From the NCBI GenBank assembly GCA_014773175.1, contig VXCM01000294.1, forward strand, positions 80,131-144,130: a stretch of 64,000 nt of DNA, given 5' to 3'. Source of the stretch: Lucifuga dentata (lineage: Eukaryota; Chordata; Actinopteri; Ophidiiformes; Bythitidae). The position numbers were made by a program, and so were the translations under genes. Positions 22,986-34,423 of the stretch are shown here, piece by piece (the first letter of the stretch is position 1; each line of letters opens with the position of its first letter). Under the pieces are notes generated by a model, which was not told where the DNA came from, did not search any database, and saw only the letters and a list, made by a program, of their open reading frames with translations.

Positions 22986-23090
22986 AATGCCATCAGGACG
23001 GTGCTATGCTTTGCCAGTGGCAAAACCAACAACCATTCAAAGTCTTTTGTCCCTTCTGCAATCCTTTTATTAAATGCTTGTAGTCAGTTT

Positions 23091-23215
23091 TTGGCTCATT
23101 TGATGGAGCTAACTGATCTCTTGCACATTTGGTTGTGTTCACATTCCTGCTCNTTGGCTCATTTGATGGAGCTAACTGATCTCTTGCACATTTGGTTGTG
23201 TTCACATTCCTGCTC
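23091..23215. repeat. Exact 62-bp duplication around an N (assembly artefact)
   Basis: Bases 23091-23152 equal 23154-23215 exactly, with an N between. It creates false frames that read the same peptide twice. Confidence 0.9.
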
Positions 23216-23361
23216 CTTTGTTCATCTCTTGTATGTTGGTTGGATGCTGAATGTATGAGAATGTGACTTGACTGATCCATGCACTGTATGGTGTATGTGA
23301 CTGTATTGATCTTTACCCATTTTGCACTTTTGATAGTATGCTGAACACATTGTAATATTCC

Positions 23362-23399
23362 TTTTTTTTTTTTTTTTTTTNTTTTTTTTTTTTTTTTTT
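23362..23399. repeat. Poly-T run interrupted by N
   Basis: The T run on both sides of the N at 23381 has unknown true length. It lies in the LINE 3' UTR. Confidence 0.9.
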
Positions 23400-23466
23400 G
23401 CTGCTCTGGAATTGCCCCTTGAGGGATAAATAAAGTGTATCTTATCTTATCTTATCTTATCTTATC

Positions 23467-24105
23467 GTAAATAAAAGGGGGAAAATCCCACAGTGTGGCA
23501 AGTATTAACCTCTCTGGCACATATTGTGGTTAACACAATAATGTGTCTAATGATGACTAATCTCATACAGATGGTCTCTCTGCAGTGCACATATCATTTT
23601 GAACATCAAAGTCTAACTTCTCTTGTTTCATGGCTTCGTGTTTCCCGGTCGAATGTAGATTTCTCTCACTTCAGAGAAAAGAAAGCTTCTCCTGGTGAGT
23701 ATGGTGCAGCAAGTAAACCGACAGCTATGTCAATTTAAAAAAAACAAAACATATTTTTCTTAAGAAATACGAACAAAAAAGAACCTGTTGTTCTTATGGT
23801 TTTCCACATTTTCATTTCACCCTATTGGATATGTTATTCCCATACATGGCGGCAGGCTCAGATTGGGATCCTAATTTTTACTGGAAATTTAAGGCGTGTA
23901 TAGGATGGCCAGATTTTAAATGCCAATGATGCTGGGACCGAATAAGTCCATCTTTGTCCATTGTTTCTCTGTGCCACCCTTTTTCTTTTTAGAATCTAAT
24001 TTTTGTCTAAGCGACAAGGAAATTATGAAAGAAAAAAATTATGTTTGCTTAAGTCATTGTGCAGTGCAAAGGCCACTGGCCAGCCCACCAATGGCTGCAG
24101 CCCAC
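23467..24105. other. Unique stretch, no gene
   Basis: No supported feature. Confidence 0.4.
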
Positions 24106-24230
24106 CGGAGAAAGTCCCGCCTCTCCCAATGGCCAATCTGACCCTGCATGGTGGGCAGTGGCTTAGTNCGGAGAAAGTCCCGCCTCTCCCAATGGCCAAT
24201 CTGACCCTGCATGGTGGGCAGTGGCTTAGT
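24106..24230. repeat. Exact 62-bp duplication around an N (assembly artefact)
   Basis: Bases 24106-24167 equal 24169-24230 with an N at 24168. It overlaps the head of the next Rex3-like remnant. Confidence 0.9.
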
Positions 24231-24920
24231 GTTTAGCACTGTTTCCTCTCAGCAAGAACATTTAGAGTTTAAAACCAACTATGAGCCCTTTGCATGTTCT
24301 CCTCTCTGCACGGGTTTCCTGCACAGTCCAAATACATGCAGGTAATGCCAACCTCAAACTGCTCTAAGTGATTTTCCAGTCTCGCTGATCCAGGACAAAA
24401 ACCCCAAATCAGAGCTAAATCACTGCTCATTCCTGTGATCGACACTTGTTAAGTGCACAGACCTCTACTGACCAAGTCCTGGAGCCGTCCAAGACACCCA
24501 GACATTTTCAATCATGATTGAAAGTATGGGAGCAAAGTTTGAAATGCTCTTCTATTCATGTCAAGAGCAATGGCCAATGAGAGCGCAAGAGGAGGCAGAA
24601 AAAAAAGCCTCCCCCATATTCTGATTTTCCTTCTACGCAAAAAGTTCAAAAACTACTTGAGCGGAAAGCAGCTACCCTTGTTTGGATCCATTTTGGCAAA
24701 ATCATGACTTCTTCTTTTAACTTGTTATATCTGGATTTTATGTTTGTTAAACTTCTCAGGAGGTTACTTAAGCATGGATGCCCATAATCTGACAGATTAA
24801 TGGGACTAAGTGTTAATCAGCAACTCTAACTTTAGAAGATTTTAAATTTAAACTCTTACTGATTGCATCATTCACCCTGTGACTCTCTACAGGATAAACG
24901 GAGATAGAGAATGGATGGAT
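24213..24920 (+). mobile_element. Rex3/RTE-like remnant in two pieces
   Basis: The first piece (24213-24343) carries GCTTAGTGTTTAGCACTG, CTCAGCAAGAA, TTTGCATGTTCTCC and CACAGTCCAAATACATGCAG, all standard blocks of the common teleost repeat. The last piece (24873-24920) has CACCCTGTGACTCTCTACAG, GATAAACGG and GAATGGATGGA. The roughly 530 bp between is not recognisable and may be another insertion or simple divergence. There is no coding capacity. Confidence 0.55.
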
Positions 24921-25480
24921 TTTGTTCATCTACATTAAAAAAAACAAAAAAAAAACAACATAAATGTATAATTTAAAAAGCCAAGAAGAACAATTACTTT
25001 CAATAAAAATCACACTGTGACAAAAACTAAAAATAACAGAATAAACCTTCATACACTGAGATACCATTAAAACATTATAAATTTCATTTCACCCAAAGTT
25101 TTCTTAATAACTGTGGGGTGATGGGTAAGGCTGACCACAGTAGAATTGTTTTGACACAAGTGGCCCTGCTTGACTACACACCATTATGGCCCATATCCTC
25201 CTCGCTGACAGGGTCGGCCCAATTTGTTACATTACATAGCAAAACATTGTTAGGAGCACTTTCTAAGTTGGACAGAATAAGAAAGAATATTGTAATGTAT
25301 GTAACCTGTGCAAGAACCCCAGGAACATGCACGTGCATATAAATGTGCACGCATAGAAACGGAGCGCTAGAAAGGTCAGTAAGATCTACCAATTACTGCC
25401 ACTCATGACTGCGAGAGGAGAGGGAGAGACGGATGGAACCGAGGGATGAGAGAGGAGAGCTGCTGATGAAATGATAAAAG
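24921..25480. other. AT-rich then unique stretch, no gene
   Basis: No gene was recognised. A-rich tracts lie near 24935-24960. Confidence 0.4.
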
Positions 25481-25528
25481 TTAGAAATTTAATCTTTCCC
25501 TCTCGCCATCTTTCTGCGCCTCACATCT

Positions 25529-25645
25529 CCCTCCCTCCCTCCCTCTCTCTTTTTTCACTTGATCTATTATCTATTTGGCTGTCGGCATCTTACGATGCTT
25601 TCCCTTTCATTCTCCTTTTTTTTTTTTTNTTTTTTTTTTTTTGGT
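25529..25645. repeat. Pyrimidine-rich tract and poly-T with N
   Basis: CT-rich sequence is followed by a T run broken by an N at 25629. Open frames through it are low-complexity Phe/Ser/Leu. Confidence 0.8.
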
Positions 25646-26504
25646 GGCTGGCATCTTTCTCTTTCTCCCTTCCTTTTTCCCTCCCTTCGTTCTGTTCAGA
25701 GGAGGAGCCGAGCACAGGCGTTGTCCCCACACCACCTTTTCTCCTCTCTCATTTATTTCAATTTGTCATGCTTTGCTCTCCTCCCTCGGTGCAGGGTGCA
25801 GGGTGGAAGGGAGGGGTTGAAGGAGCGTGCCGGGAGAAGGAGGAGAGATGGGCAAAGAAATTGGTATCTCCACTCTTGCCATAATGAAACATTTAGATGC
25901 AGGCGCAGCTATGCCTCTGCATTAATGGCTTGCAATGAAGGGGAGAGGAGATAGAAGGAGGGAGGAGAGGAGCACCAGGCAGCCGGACCACTTCACCCTA
26001 ATAACCCTCAAATCCAGGTCAGACAGGATTGCCTCCAGATAATCAGTGCTGGCACCTTCCCTCAATGAGCTTCTATCATGGCTTGAAAAGGTTTCTGTGG
26101 CGTGGAAATGTGTGCGCGTGTGCGTGTGTTCCGTTTGTGTTGGAAATGGATGTCTTCAGGTGTCATATTTTTTCTTCTTGACGCAAATTAATATTGACGT
26201 TTTTCATCTCGACCGAGATTAGCCTGTTAGCAAACTTCCTTTAAATTGTTCCTGAGTTTAAATCATACAGATCTCCTCCAGTGAGAAAGTGGGTGAGATA
26301 TTACCTGGAAATTAGGATTGACTGGCTGAATGGGCTCTAAACCTGCATGGAGGTGATGAAAAGGAAACTTCATCATTTATTTAACAACACACGCTTTGAG
26401 GATGACAGAGCCACATAGAGGGGCACTCATTAGACCTCTGCCAAGGCCGAACAAGCATATGTTTTTTAAATTCACTTCTCTTCTTTTGACCCAAACTGAC
26501 TATT
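25646..26504. other. Unique stretch, no gene
   Basis: The stretch is GC-richer around 25690-26000 without a coherent coding frame. The segment about 25985-26090 is free of repeats and could be conserved non-coding sequence. This is speculative. Confidence 0.3.
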
Positions 26505-26506
26505 TA

Positions 26507-27073
26507 TGCTGCGTTCACAGACCTCGGAAGTCAAATTTTTCCCAGTTGGAAGTTCCAACTTCCAACCTCTAACCGTTCTAGCCAAATGTAATCAAAAAAG
26601 CATAGCTGAACACCAATAAATACTGTAAAATTAATTAAACTTCATCATAAATGCTAACTAAAGTAAAGTTAGACTACAGGACTGTTTGATTGTGTTGTTT
26701 TACAATGATATTAATCACAGTAGGTATTAAACTTTGTGCAGAGAAGTAATATGAAATTATTTACACTTACGTATCAATGGCAAACAGTTATTATACAAAA
26801 TACATAGTTAACTTGGCGATATATTCTGACCTTTTTTCCTTTCAATTACATGCAAGAAAAAATACTTTATTCACCTGTTAGCTGATCATTTCCATTCACA
26901 AAACTTGTTTCCACAGCGCTGCCATGTTGAGTGACATCATACTCGGTAAGTCGGGGTAGATTATTTTGATCCGAGTTTTCCAGCCGGAGCTCTGACTTCA
27001 AGTGCCGTTTCAAAACATTTTTCCAGATAAGAAGTCGGAAAAATCTGAGTTCCGAGGTCTGTCGAACGCAGCA
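26507..27073. mobile_element. 567-bp MITE with TGCTGCGTTC ends
   Basis: The ends TGCTGCGTTC and GAACGCAGCA are perfect 10-bp inverted repeats flanked by TA (26505-26506, 27074-27075). The similarity extends inward through ACAGACCTCGGAA and TTTTTCC on both sides. The core is AT-rich with no frame. The TGCTGCGTTC...AACTCGGA architecture is a common teleost MITE. A second diverged half-copy lies at 38.2-38.3 kb. Confidence 0.8.
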
Positions 27074-27247
27074 TAAGACCTAAGACACATTTTTTGATGA
27101 GGAAACGTACCAGCACGTCTACAAGTCCAACCAAACTTTGTAAATGGGAAAACACCCTAAGATACAGTATATCTGAATCTGGAACAAATTGCACCCATTG
27201 ATAGTCTATCATGGGATAAATATCATGGGATAAATATGCTTTATGCT

Positions 27248-27301
27248 TTTTTTTTTTTTTTTANTTTTTTTTTTTTAATTGAGATTGGTTAAAAAAAAAA
27301 A
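27248..27301. repeat. Poly-T with N, then A-run
   Basis: The T run is interrupted by an N at 27264 and followed shortly by an A run (27291-27300). Confidence 0.85.
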
Positions 27302-28444
27302 GAGACAAACATGTCTAAAAATGTCCTATCTCAAATGTTCACAAAATTCCTGGATCTGTTCCCAGATGTGAACTGGAGCTCGGTTTTGTCAGAATCAATT
27401 TAGAACTTGTTAAGTAATCCTGCTGAACAAACAAACAGGTGCAGGTGAAAACAAAACGTCATTGGCAGTAAAAAAAAAATCATGACTCATATTCTGACTC
27501 GTGTCTCCCTCTATCTGCTGCGAGTGTCAAACTCTAAATGTAGAGTTTTAAAGCAATTTGTTAAATTATTGGCTTTGGTTTGAAGCCAAAGCCATTTTAT
27601 GCAGCATTTCTCAAAGCTTTGGTGTTGTAATTTTGATGTAATATTGCCTTCAATAACATGACAAACCAAATCTCTTAAGGAGCTCTTTTGTTCTCATTTT
27701 TTCACGGGTGTTAGTGAATTTCTGACAAGTTGGCCGACTGTCGCACAAGCGTGTTTTCAGCAAATCCGTCAACGGCACTTGTCACTTTAGATCCACTGAT
27801 GTACGGCTGAGCTGCATCTCGGCTTCGTGCTATTATTTATCTCTGGCCAGTAACTGAGTATGACATGCAGGGACGTACTCACAAACACAATTTTGCACAA
27901 TCACAAGCTTTCCTAACAATAAACATTTGTAGTGCGCACACAGAAATCAAAATGAGGCAGATTAATGTCTACGCTGAATGATAGTGTCATTTAATCTTTT
28001 CTTAATCATCAAGATAGAAGGGTATTTGATACGGCTTGAAAGACAGACACAAGAAAAAAATGACTATACACATTATGTTTGATTTATCACAACCATGACT
28101 CATCACAAATGAAAAGACACAGGCGAGTATTTGTTGGTGATAAGAGCAGAACTCTGGAAGGCTTTGAGTGAAAACTGCCATTAAGAGTGACAGCGATGCC
28201 TGCAGACGGGCGACATTGTGCTGGAGAATTGCCTTTTTTTTTAATGAATGCCTTTTTAACTTGTTCTGCTTCTTCTTTTGTCATCCTCAGACACACACTA
28301 TCTGTAAGCTAATGGCTGCCAGAGCCCAACGGCCTGCATAACTCTTCACCATCTGACACTGTACTGTCATATCCGGCCGAAGCTTCATTAATTCCCCATC
28401 CAAGAATCAATGACTCGCCTTTGTAACGGATTTGCAATCTCAGG

Positions 28445-28446
<2 letters not shown>
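27302..28446. other. Unique stretch, no gene
   Basis: No gene was recognised. A 9-bp-stem hairpin lies at 27570-27594 (TGGCTTTGG / CCAAAGCCA). About 27780-28020 is free of simple repeats. Confidence 0.35.

Positions 28447-28495
<49 letters not shown>
28447..28495. repeat. (CT)n microsatellite
   Basis: About twenty-four CT units. The opposite strand gives a false Arg-Glu repeat frame. Confidence 0.95.
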
Positions 28496-28498
<3 letters not shown>

Positions 28499-28814
28499 AA
28501 AGGAACAGATGAAAGAATGAATGACAGCAGGGACATTTTACTACAAGTAAAGATGTCTGAAAGAAAACAGGAAGTCTGTTTGCATGTGTGTATTTGCATG
28601 CAGCTGTGGATGCTTATGCGTGCACATACTGCATGTATGTGTGTGCCTGTATGTTTGCATGAATTGAGTTGAATCTTAGCAAACCGTTCATTCTTTATGA
28701 CACACCATATTATGTCATTGGTCAGAGAAAACAGAGGACTTCCTGCAAATCTTTTTGACCTTTGACACGAAAGGTCACTTTTTACCCCCACTGAAGACAT
28801 AATGCTTCCGCCTG

Positions 28815-28955
28815 CATCATCTGGTTGGTTGCATAATTTTTTAAATCAAAAAGTTCTGATCTGACTTTGATGAAACTTGGTGGAAGTGTGGGACATGGCC
28901 CAGGAGAGAACTCATTAAAGCTTGGATCTGATCCATCCTGGAATATTTTTAAATG
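28815..28955 (+). repeat. Dispersed repeat family, copy 2
   Basis: Blocks TTTGATGAAACTTGGTGGAAG, GGGACATGGCCCAGGAGAGAA, CTCATTAAAGCTTGGATCTG and ATCC...GGAATATTTTT follow the same order as the 5.7-kb and 35.1-kb copies. This copy lacks the GTTT tract. Confidence 0.55.
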
Positions 28956-29789
28956 GTAAGTTAACATTTTGAGATTGGACATATTTCAATATTTTTGTCA
29001 GTTTGTTCAAAGGTAAGATACCAATATTAATGAAAAAAATCCGGAATATTATAGAGAGTCAATGCGGTTTGGTCAGGATCCACATTTCTGTCTAGTGTTA
29101 TGCTCTAATATAGTCCTAGTCTGTAGATCTGATGTTTGCTTTGTGTCAAACTTCCTACAAATAGTCATTTTTTAGCAAATGAATGAAAAATGTGGACCGG
29201 ACTTTGTACCTTCAAGCACTGATTTTGGTTTATTGATGAATTTAAACATCCATGCCTCTATGGCAGATTTCATAACCTTAATGCCAATAAAATCTAGTCG
29301 ACTTGCACATTTCCTTCATACATTACATTTCCCTTCCTCTTTCCTTCAATTCATTTTAGAGCAAAGACGCTTTTCATCTGCCGTATTAATGGTGATATAG
29401 GGATCATGACGAATCTATTTGGTCAATTCTTACTATTAAAACTACTCTACTGACCTAAAAATTCCTCTATTGATCTTCACAGCCAGTGGATGAAAGCAAT
29501 AATCCAATAACAAAAGCAATAATAACCGTTGCATTTGTATCCACATGCAGCTATAAACGCTGAAAAATACATTAAGGCTGTGTTTCAATAATAATAATAA
29601 TACAGGCTGCAGCAGTAAACCTGATTTATAAAGCAGATTTATCTACACTGAGTTTCACAAAGGACCTCAAATTCTTAAAAAAAAAAAAAAGGAAAAAAAA
29701 AACCAACATGACATAAATGAGACAAAGAACCAAGAAATAAAAATATAAATTATTCATTTGCTTGCATTTGTCTTTAAAAAGCCATTCTG
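28956..29789. other. Unique stretch, no gene
   Basis: Short ATA repeats near 29586-29602 and A-rich runs near 29676-29702. No gene recognised. Confidence 0.4.
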
Positions 29790-30381
29790 TGGGTGCATTA
29801 TTCGTTTCCACGTTGCCCTCACTTCTTTTCCTTGCGTCTTAGTCCCGCCCACTGAAGATGTGAGGAAAAGAAGCAAGGACAGAGGAGCTGAGGAACTACG
29901 ACTTAAGAAAAATGAAACGTCCTCGCTCCTCAAGCGTCGTCTGAAGCGACGTGACTTGTCACACAGCTGATCAGCTGTCAGAGCGCTTAGAGCTCCTTTT
30001 TAGTTTTAGAAGATAAAATAATGAAATATTCTCCTCTGATTATCAGTGTAACAACTAATATGAACAGTTTGACAAACGTCCACATGCAGGTTATATTAAG
30101 ATGCGTGTCAGTGTATCAGATCAGCTGTAATATATCTGTCCAATCAGAAACAGATTTGCAGTAAAGGGGCGTGACTGTCAGGTAACAGACTTCCGCATAG
30201 GAGCCTCTCGGTCATATCTCCTCCTGAGAGCCTCCTCCATCCTCGTTCCTCCATCCTCAAAACAGAAATAAGGGCTTTGGAATGTCCTTAAAGATGGCGG
30301 ACGATGTTGGTTTCCAGGTCACGCGAGGATCGAGGATCGAGGATCGAGGAGCGATCAAATAAGAACTTGGAACGCACCCTG
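29790..30381. mobile_element. Unclassified interspersed element
   Basis: The right end GATCAAATAAGAACTTGGAA...CGCACCCTG recurs as a fragment at 20.4 kb, which shows that it is dispersed. Just inside are tandem GAGGATC units (30325-30352). Near the left are a perfect 16-bp palindrome ACAGCTGATCAGCTGT (29963-29978) and a hairpin around CGTCGT...GCGACG. There is no reading frame. The left end (near GGGTGCATTATTCG) only loosely mirrors the right, so the boundaries are provisional. Confidence 0.35.
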
Positions 30382-30829
30382 TATTTCTCTTGCTATTATG
30401 ACATTTTCTCTGGAACGGAATTATTTTAAGCTTTGTAACACCATCACAAAACACAACTCGGATTTTTCCAAATTTTTAAAAAAAATTTTCACTAAACTTT
30501 ATGAACTAAAGATGTGAGCCGCAGGTCGCAGTGTGAAGTTTAATAAATCCAGGCTGTTAGTTAACCATCAAATCCTTATTAGCTCCTGTCATCACCTCTG
30601 CACCTGATTTATCTGCTACCATTGTCTTGTCACCACATATCTGTAACGAACGATGTGAAGCGATAATGAAATACCATCTCTCTCTCTCTTTTTTTCTTTT
30701 GCTCCCACATCTCTACCTCCTTCTTTCTCACTTTTCAGAGGTCATGTAAGACCAATGACACCTATCACTTATCACTCATAATGGGAGGTGGGTAGATACA
30801 GAGAGAGAGAGAGAGAAGTTGGCCTCTGT
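30382..30829. other. Unique stretch, no gene
   Basis: Short CT (30679-30700) and GA (30800-30815) runs. No gene. Confidence 0.4.
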
Positions 30830-31130
30830 CTCTTATTTGACTCTTCTATTTGTCAGGAAAGTCATCGCGTAATTACCATGGATGGCTATCATAAATAACA
30901 ATGCTACCAGCCCTCTCAAGGTTGTCCATCTAATTGTCTTATTTATAAATATGAAATAGTTGTAAATACAGCTGCTGCAACGGACAAAGGGGACGGCTGA
31001 TGAACATGATATATTTCCCTTTTGCGGCGTGAGCTTCACCGGCGGATGCTCCGATTCTGGCTAATAACACTGATTATAAAGCTTTGTGAGGGGTGTTAGA
31101 GCCTCAGCAGCATCAGTAACAATCTGTTAT
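30830..31130. promoter_or_regulatory. Candidate conserved non-coding element
   Basis: This is a repeat-free, compositionally mixed segment with GCGTAATTACCATGGATGGC, CATCTAATTGTC and GGCTAATAACACTGATTATA, which are homeodomain- and SOX-like cores. It has no open frame of note. Regulatory function is an inference from composition. Confidence 0.2.
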
Positions 31131-32440
31131 GTTGTCACCTTTCAACCTCACAAAGGTGTAAAATTTTAATGAAGTTCAATTAAAAACACTTTTTGAAAAG
31201 TATTTAAGAGAATGCCAATAAAGTTGGGTGATTTCCTGCCTTCTGTAAAGGAGTTGCACGGTTTGCTTCCTTTTTGTTTTTGAAAAAAAAAAAACATGGT
31301 ATCAGATTCCATGAGTAAAGAATCTGTGAATAGTGAGTTAAATCCACCTAATAAGATGCCGTATAATGACAAAATAAAGATATTAGAGGGTAGAGACTCA
31401 GCATTGTTACCCTTGACTGATTTCAAGGACATTTCCTGCTGTGATTATAACTCTATTGATTATCCAGATGTGCATCCCTACCTGATAAACACCCACTCAC
31501 TTCTGACTGCAGAGGATTTAAAGGCTTCCAAGATTGTAGATTCTTGTAAATTTGTCACGACTGGAAAGCAGCTCTGAAGTTTATACCCAGAGCCGTGAAT
31601 CACCTTCACCTCGAGCCTATCTGAGCCCACAGGGACGTGAACCCAATCTGTTTCTTCTCAAAGGTTACCCATCCTCTTTTCAACTTTTGCTTATCTTACT
31701 TATCGACTATCCATCTCTTTCTCTGAGAAAATCAGAGCCACGTCTGCATCAAGGATTCTTTGGAAGCCCTACTCTTTTGCTGTCCAGTATGGCGTCTAAA
31801 CAGAAAGCCATGGCTCCACTATACGAAGCCATTTATTTAGAGTTCTTTCCATAAAATATGAAAATCAATTCACTTTAAGAATCAGCTGATTTTTATTTTG
31901 TATGTAACAAATGGAAACCAATGTTTGCCTGGATAGAAAAAAAATCTGGAGTCTGGAAACGAGCAAAACTTACAATTAACAACTTGTCTGACAATTAATA
32001 AGACAATTAATAAGTTGTCTGGACTGTGTCAGTGGAATAATTATACCATAGTTTTAGTGGTTAATTATAATTAGTAAATTAAGTGATGCATTTAAAAAAA
32101 AAAAACTAATTTTGAAATAATTAATTAAATTATTATATAAATAATTTAAAAATCACAAATCATAATTTAATGTGCCAATTAATAATTCTGATTCAAATTT
32201 CATTACTTTATTTATAATTCAAAGACAGGCTAATGAAATAGAATCATTAATTGGCATATTTACTGATGTTTTTGCTACACTTTTTTTTTTTTAAGTAGCA
32301 TCACTTAAATACACATTTAATAAATAATTCTAGAATCTTCTGGGTTTCTTTTTTTTTTTATATATATATTAACGACTTAATGAAATGATTATATATCTAT
32401 ACAGTTGCACACTCCAGACTCCATGTTTCCAGTAAAAATC
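31131..32440. other. AT-rich stretch, no convincing gene
   Basis: Open frames of 93 and 100 codons (31296-31577, 31552-31854, +) have balanced amino-acid use but no recognised domain and no obvious splice context. About 31980-32400 is very AT-rich with small inverted repeats (GCCAATTAATAATTCTGATT against GAATCATTAATTGGC). Confidence 0.4.
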
Positions 32441-33155
32441 ACATTCTTACAGTGTGGCACGTGTCCATCCTCCTAAACAGCAGCACAGATGAAGAAGCAG
32501 CTGAATGTGAATCCTGTCAAATCACAGAATCAAAGCTTCTTCCAACGTGCTGCATCCATTTTCCTCCTGTAATCTACATTTCATTCTTCCTCACTATCAG
32601 CCTCCTCATCCACTCAAACAGATTCCTCCTCTGTGTATCTATCTCTTCATCATCCTCTCCGTGCTATCGGGCTCCTCCGCTCCTCGTCCCTCCCGTGCCT
32701 CCACCTTGCTTTATCCACTTCCACCCCTTCTCCTCCCCTCAGGGAGCCATGTCAATCCCAAGCCTATAAGAGGAGGCTTGACATGGGCCTCAGAGGGCAG
32801 TCGACTCCCCTTTGCTCCCCTGCTCAGTGGAGGATGAAATTAGCCTGCGGTGGCCCGTCCACGCTGGTGGGTCAGTCCAGACAACCAGGCAGCGGTGCTT
32901 GACCAGCGCCACACCAACAACACCACCAGCACCATGCACCCACCCACAAAGCCCCCATCCCCCCTTGGGTCTTTTCCAATAATCCCTTTGGACCCTCCAA
33001 CTCAGCTCCCGTCTGCCCTGACTTTTTGCTCCTCCAGTTAAAGCCATTTAACCCCAGCATGGGGCAGAAAAGCAGGGCCGCTGGGGTTGGATTGGATGTT
33101 TCATGTTGAATTAGAGAAACTTGCTGTTTAAATCCAAACCTGTTTGGTATTCCAG
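32441..33155. other. Pyrimidine-rich stretch before the exon-like segment
   Basis: The + strand is C/T-rich from about 32560 to 33050. It contains acceptor-like CTTCTCCTCCCCTCAG ending at 32743, followed by an open frame of about 50 codons that ends at 32902. No protein similarity is recognised. Confidence 0.3.
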
Positions 33156-33192
33156 GCAGTCTGCAAGCAGGAAGACTTGGACCGCTTCATGT
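33156..33192 (+). CDS. Candidate 37-nt exon (unidentified gene)
   Basis: The segment lies between an acceptor-like TTTGGTATTCCAG and a full-consensus donor GTAAGT (33193-33198). One frame reads AVCKQEDLDRFM, with ten of twelve codons ending in G or C, unlike the AT-rich surroundings. I do not recognise the protein. The base before the donor is T, not G, and one frame extends only three codons past the donor before a stop. Splice-like motifs occur by chance in 64 kb, so this is a weak candidate. Confidence 0.2.
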
Positions 33193-33855
33193 GTAAGTAC
33201 TGAACATTCCAGCTGCAACAGGATTCTCTCTGTAGTGCCTTTTCAGAGAGTTTGTGTCCTTATATATCTTTGTAGATATTGTTTTTTTCATTCTCTGGTA
33301 AAACTATGGCAGTAGTCTCAATTGAATTTCTACAATTGTTCAGTAGTTTTTAATAGCCTTTACATTCTCTATTTTAAATGGTCTATATCTGATATCTGTG
33401 GTTTAGACCTGAAACAATCCAAATGTTTAAACAAAGGTTTTTGAGATAGAGGTAAACTACGGAAAAAGCAACAGACTCAAAAATATACAAGCTATTGCTT
33501 TCCAAAGCAACGAGGAGTCCGGTGGCTTAATTATATATATTTAATTGTAAGGCAGAGAAAAAGGATTACAGTATTTGTTCCAGCTTGGAGCCTGAAGCTG
33601 CTTGTTACAGCAGGAAAAATAGCTGCTATATCATTCATATGTGGACAAAGAAGACGAGTGTCGTGTTTTATGATGGGCAAGTTGTGACAAGGAAATGCTG
33701 ATCTGTGTGTTTAGATACATATTTTTCCTGGCCCAAAACAGATCTGATTGATGTGCATTTTATTTTACTCTTTACTGTAGATTCATTTCAGTCACATCAG
33801 TAAAAAATATGAACTGGGTCACTCATAGCTGGTGATGTAAACGTAGCATTTGTGA
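33193..33855. other. Unique stretch, no gene
   Basis: No supported feature. Confidence 0.4.
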
Positions 33856-33859
33856 TTAA

Positions 33860-34419
33860 AGGGCCATACCGTCCATTTTGCATAATATATTGAATTTTCA
33901 TACATGTAACATTACTGTCAATCATTTCCCAAAGCATACTACTGGAAAGGTGAATTTAATTTTTTTTTTTTTCTATCTTCCAGACCGCCATTGGTTTCAG
34001 TCTACTCTGGTACACAATTAAAATCAAGCTGTTGATACTTGAAATGTTCTTGGGATAGGTAATCCATCATCGCGAACAAGATGTGTATTCAGGTTGTAAT
34101 TTTAGCGTTTAAGCGCAATAAAAAGCGTGGAGTGAATGTATGTCTCCACTGGGGAATATAGTCCCAAAAGAAGACCGGTGTTTAGCGAAAAATTTAAGTG
34201 ACCATGACTTCATAAGGCTGCATAACTATTAGCAGGTGAAACATGAATTTTTAAGGTGGGTGTATCGCTTGAATATTTGATTTTGAAAGATTAAGAGATT
34301 GTGCAAAATATCAGGAAAGCTGAAATATGATTTTATCCTTTGGGAAATGGTCAGCAACGCAACATGTATGAAAATTGAACATATTAGGCTCAAACATGCA
34401 AAATGGTCGGTATGGTCCT
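33860..34419. mobile_element. TTAA-type DNA transposon, copy A (560 bp)
   Basis: The ends AGGGCCATACCGTCCATTTTG and its inverted partner (CAAAATGGTCGGTATGGTCCT) are flanked by TTAA at 33856-33859 and 34420-34423. Inverted similarity continues inward (CATACATGTAACATTACTGTC against the partner near 34345-34375). No transposase frame is present. TTAA duplications are typical of piggyBac and Kolobok elements; the AGG start favours Kolobok, but I cannot settle it. It is closely related to the 54.9-kb element. Confidence 0.85.
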
Positions 34420-34423
34420 TTAA

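Larger units (their letters stand above)
22988..23466 (+). mobile_element. L2/Rex1-like LINE 3' end with (CTTAT)n tail
   Basis: The first 100 bp encode a LINE C-terminus, with SKSFVPSAILLLNA resembling the usual RF..SFVP.AI.LLN ending. A 3' UTR follows and ends in GAATTGCCCCTTGAGGGATA, AATAAAG and then CTTAT repeats at 23441-23466, a typical fish LINE tail. The UTR is distorted by a 62-bp assembly duplication around the N at 23153 and a poly-T run with an N at 23381. Only the 3' part is present. Confidence 0.75.

Noticed and set aside
23091..23215. Apparent 62-bp tandem duplication
   Set aside because: Exact copies on both sides of a single N are best explained by unmerged contigs.
23441..23466. 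CTTAT repeats as a CRISPR-like or satellite array
   Set aside because: Five-base units with no spacers directly follow a LINE 3' end, so they are the LINE tail.
24226..24300. tRNA-like sequence (AGCACTG...CAGCAAGAA)
   Set aside because: It matches the head of a common Rex3-like fish repeat. No cloverleaf or intact B box can be drawn.
28309..28800. 163-codon minus-strand frame with Arg-Glu repeats
   Set aside because: The repeat comes from the CT microsatellite at 28447-28495. The flanks show no domain.
31296..31577. 93-codon frame with balanced composition
   Set aside because: No domain, no splice context and no GC3 bias; such lengths are expected by chance in 64 kb.
31925..32430. Possible inverted-repeat element flanked by CTGGAGTCTGGAAAC-like motifs
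   Set aside because: The motif is itself partly palindromic and the matching does not extend inward, so the symmetry is probably accidental.
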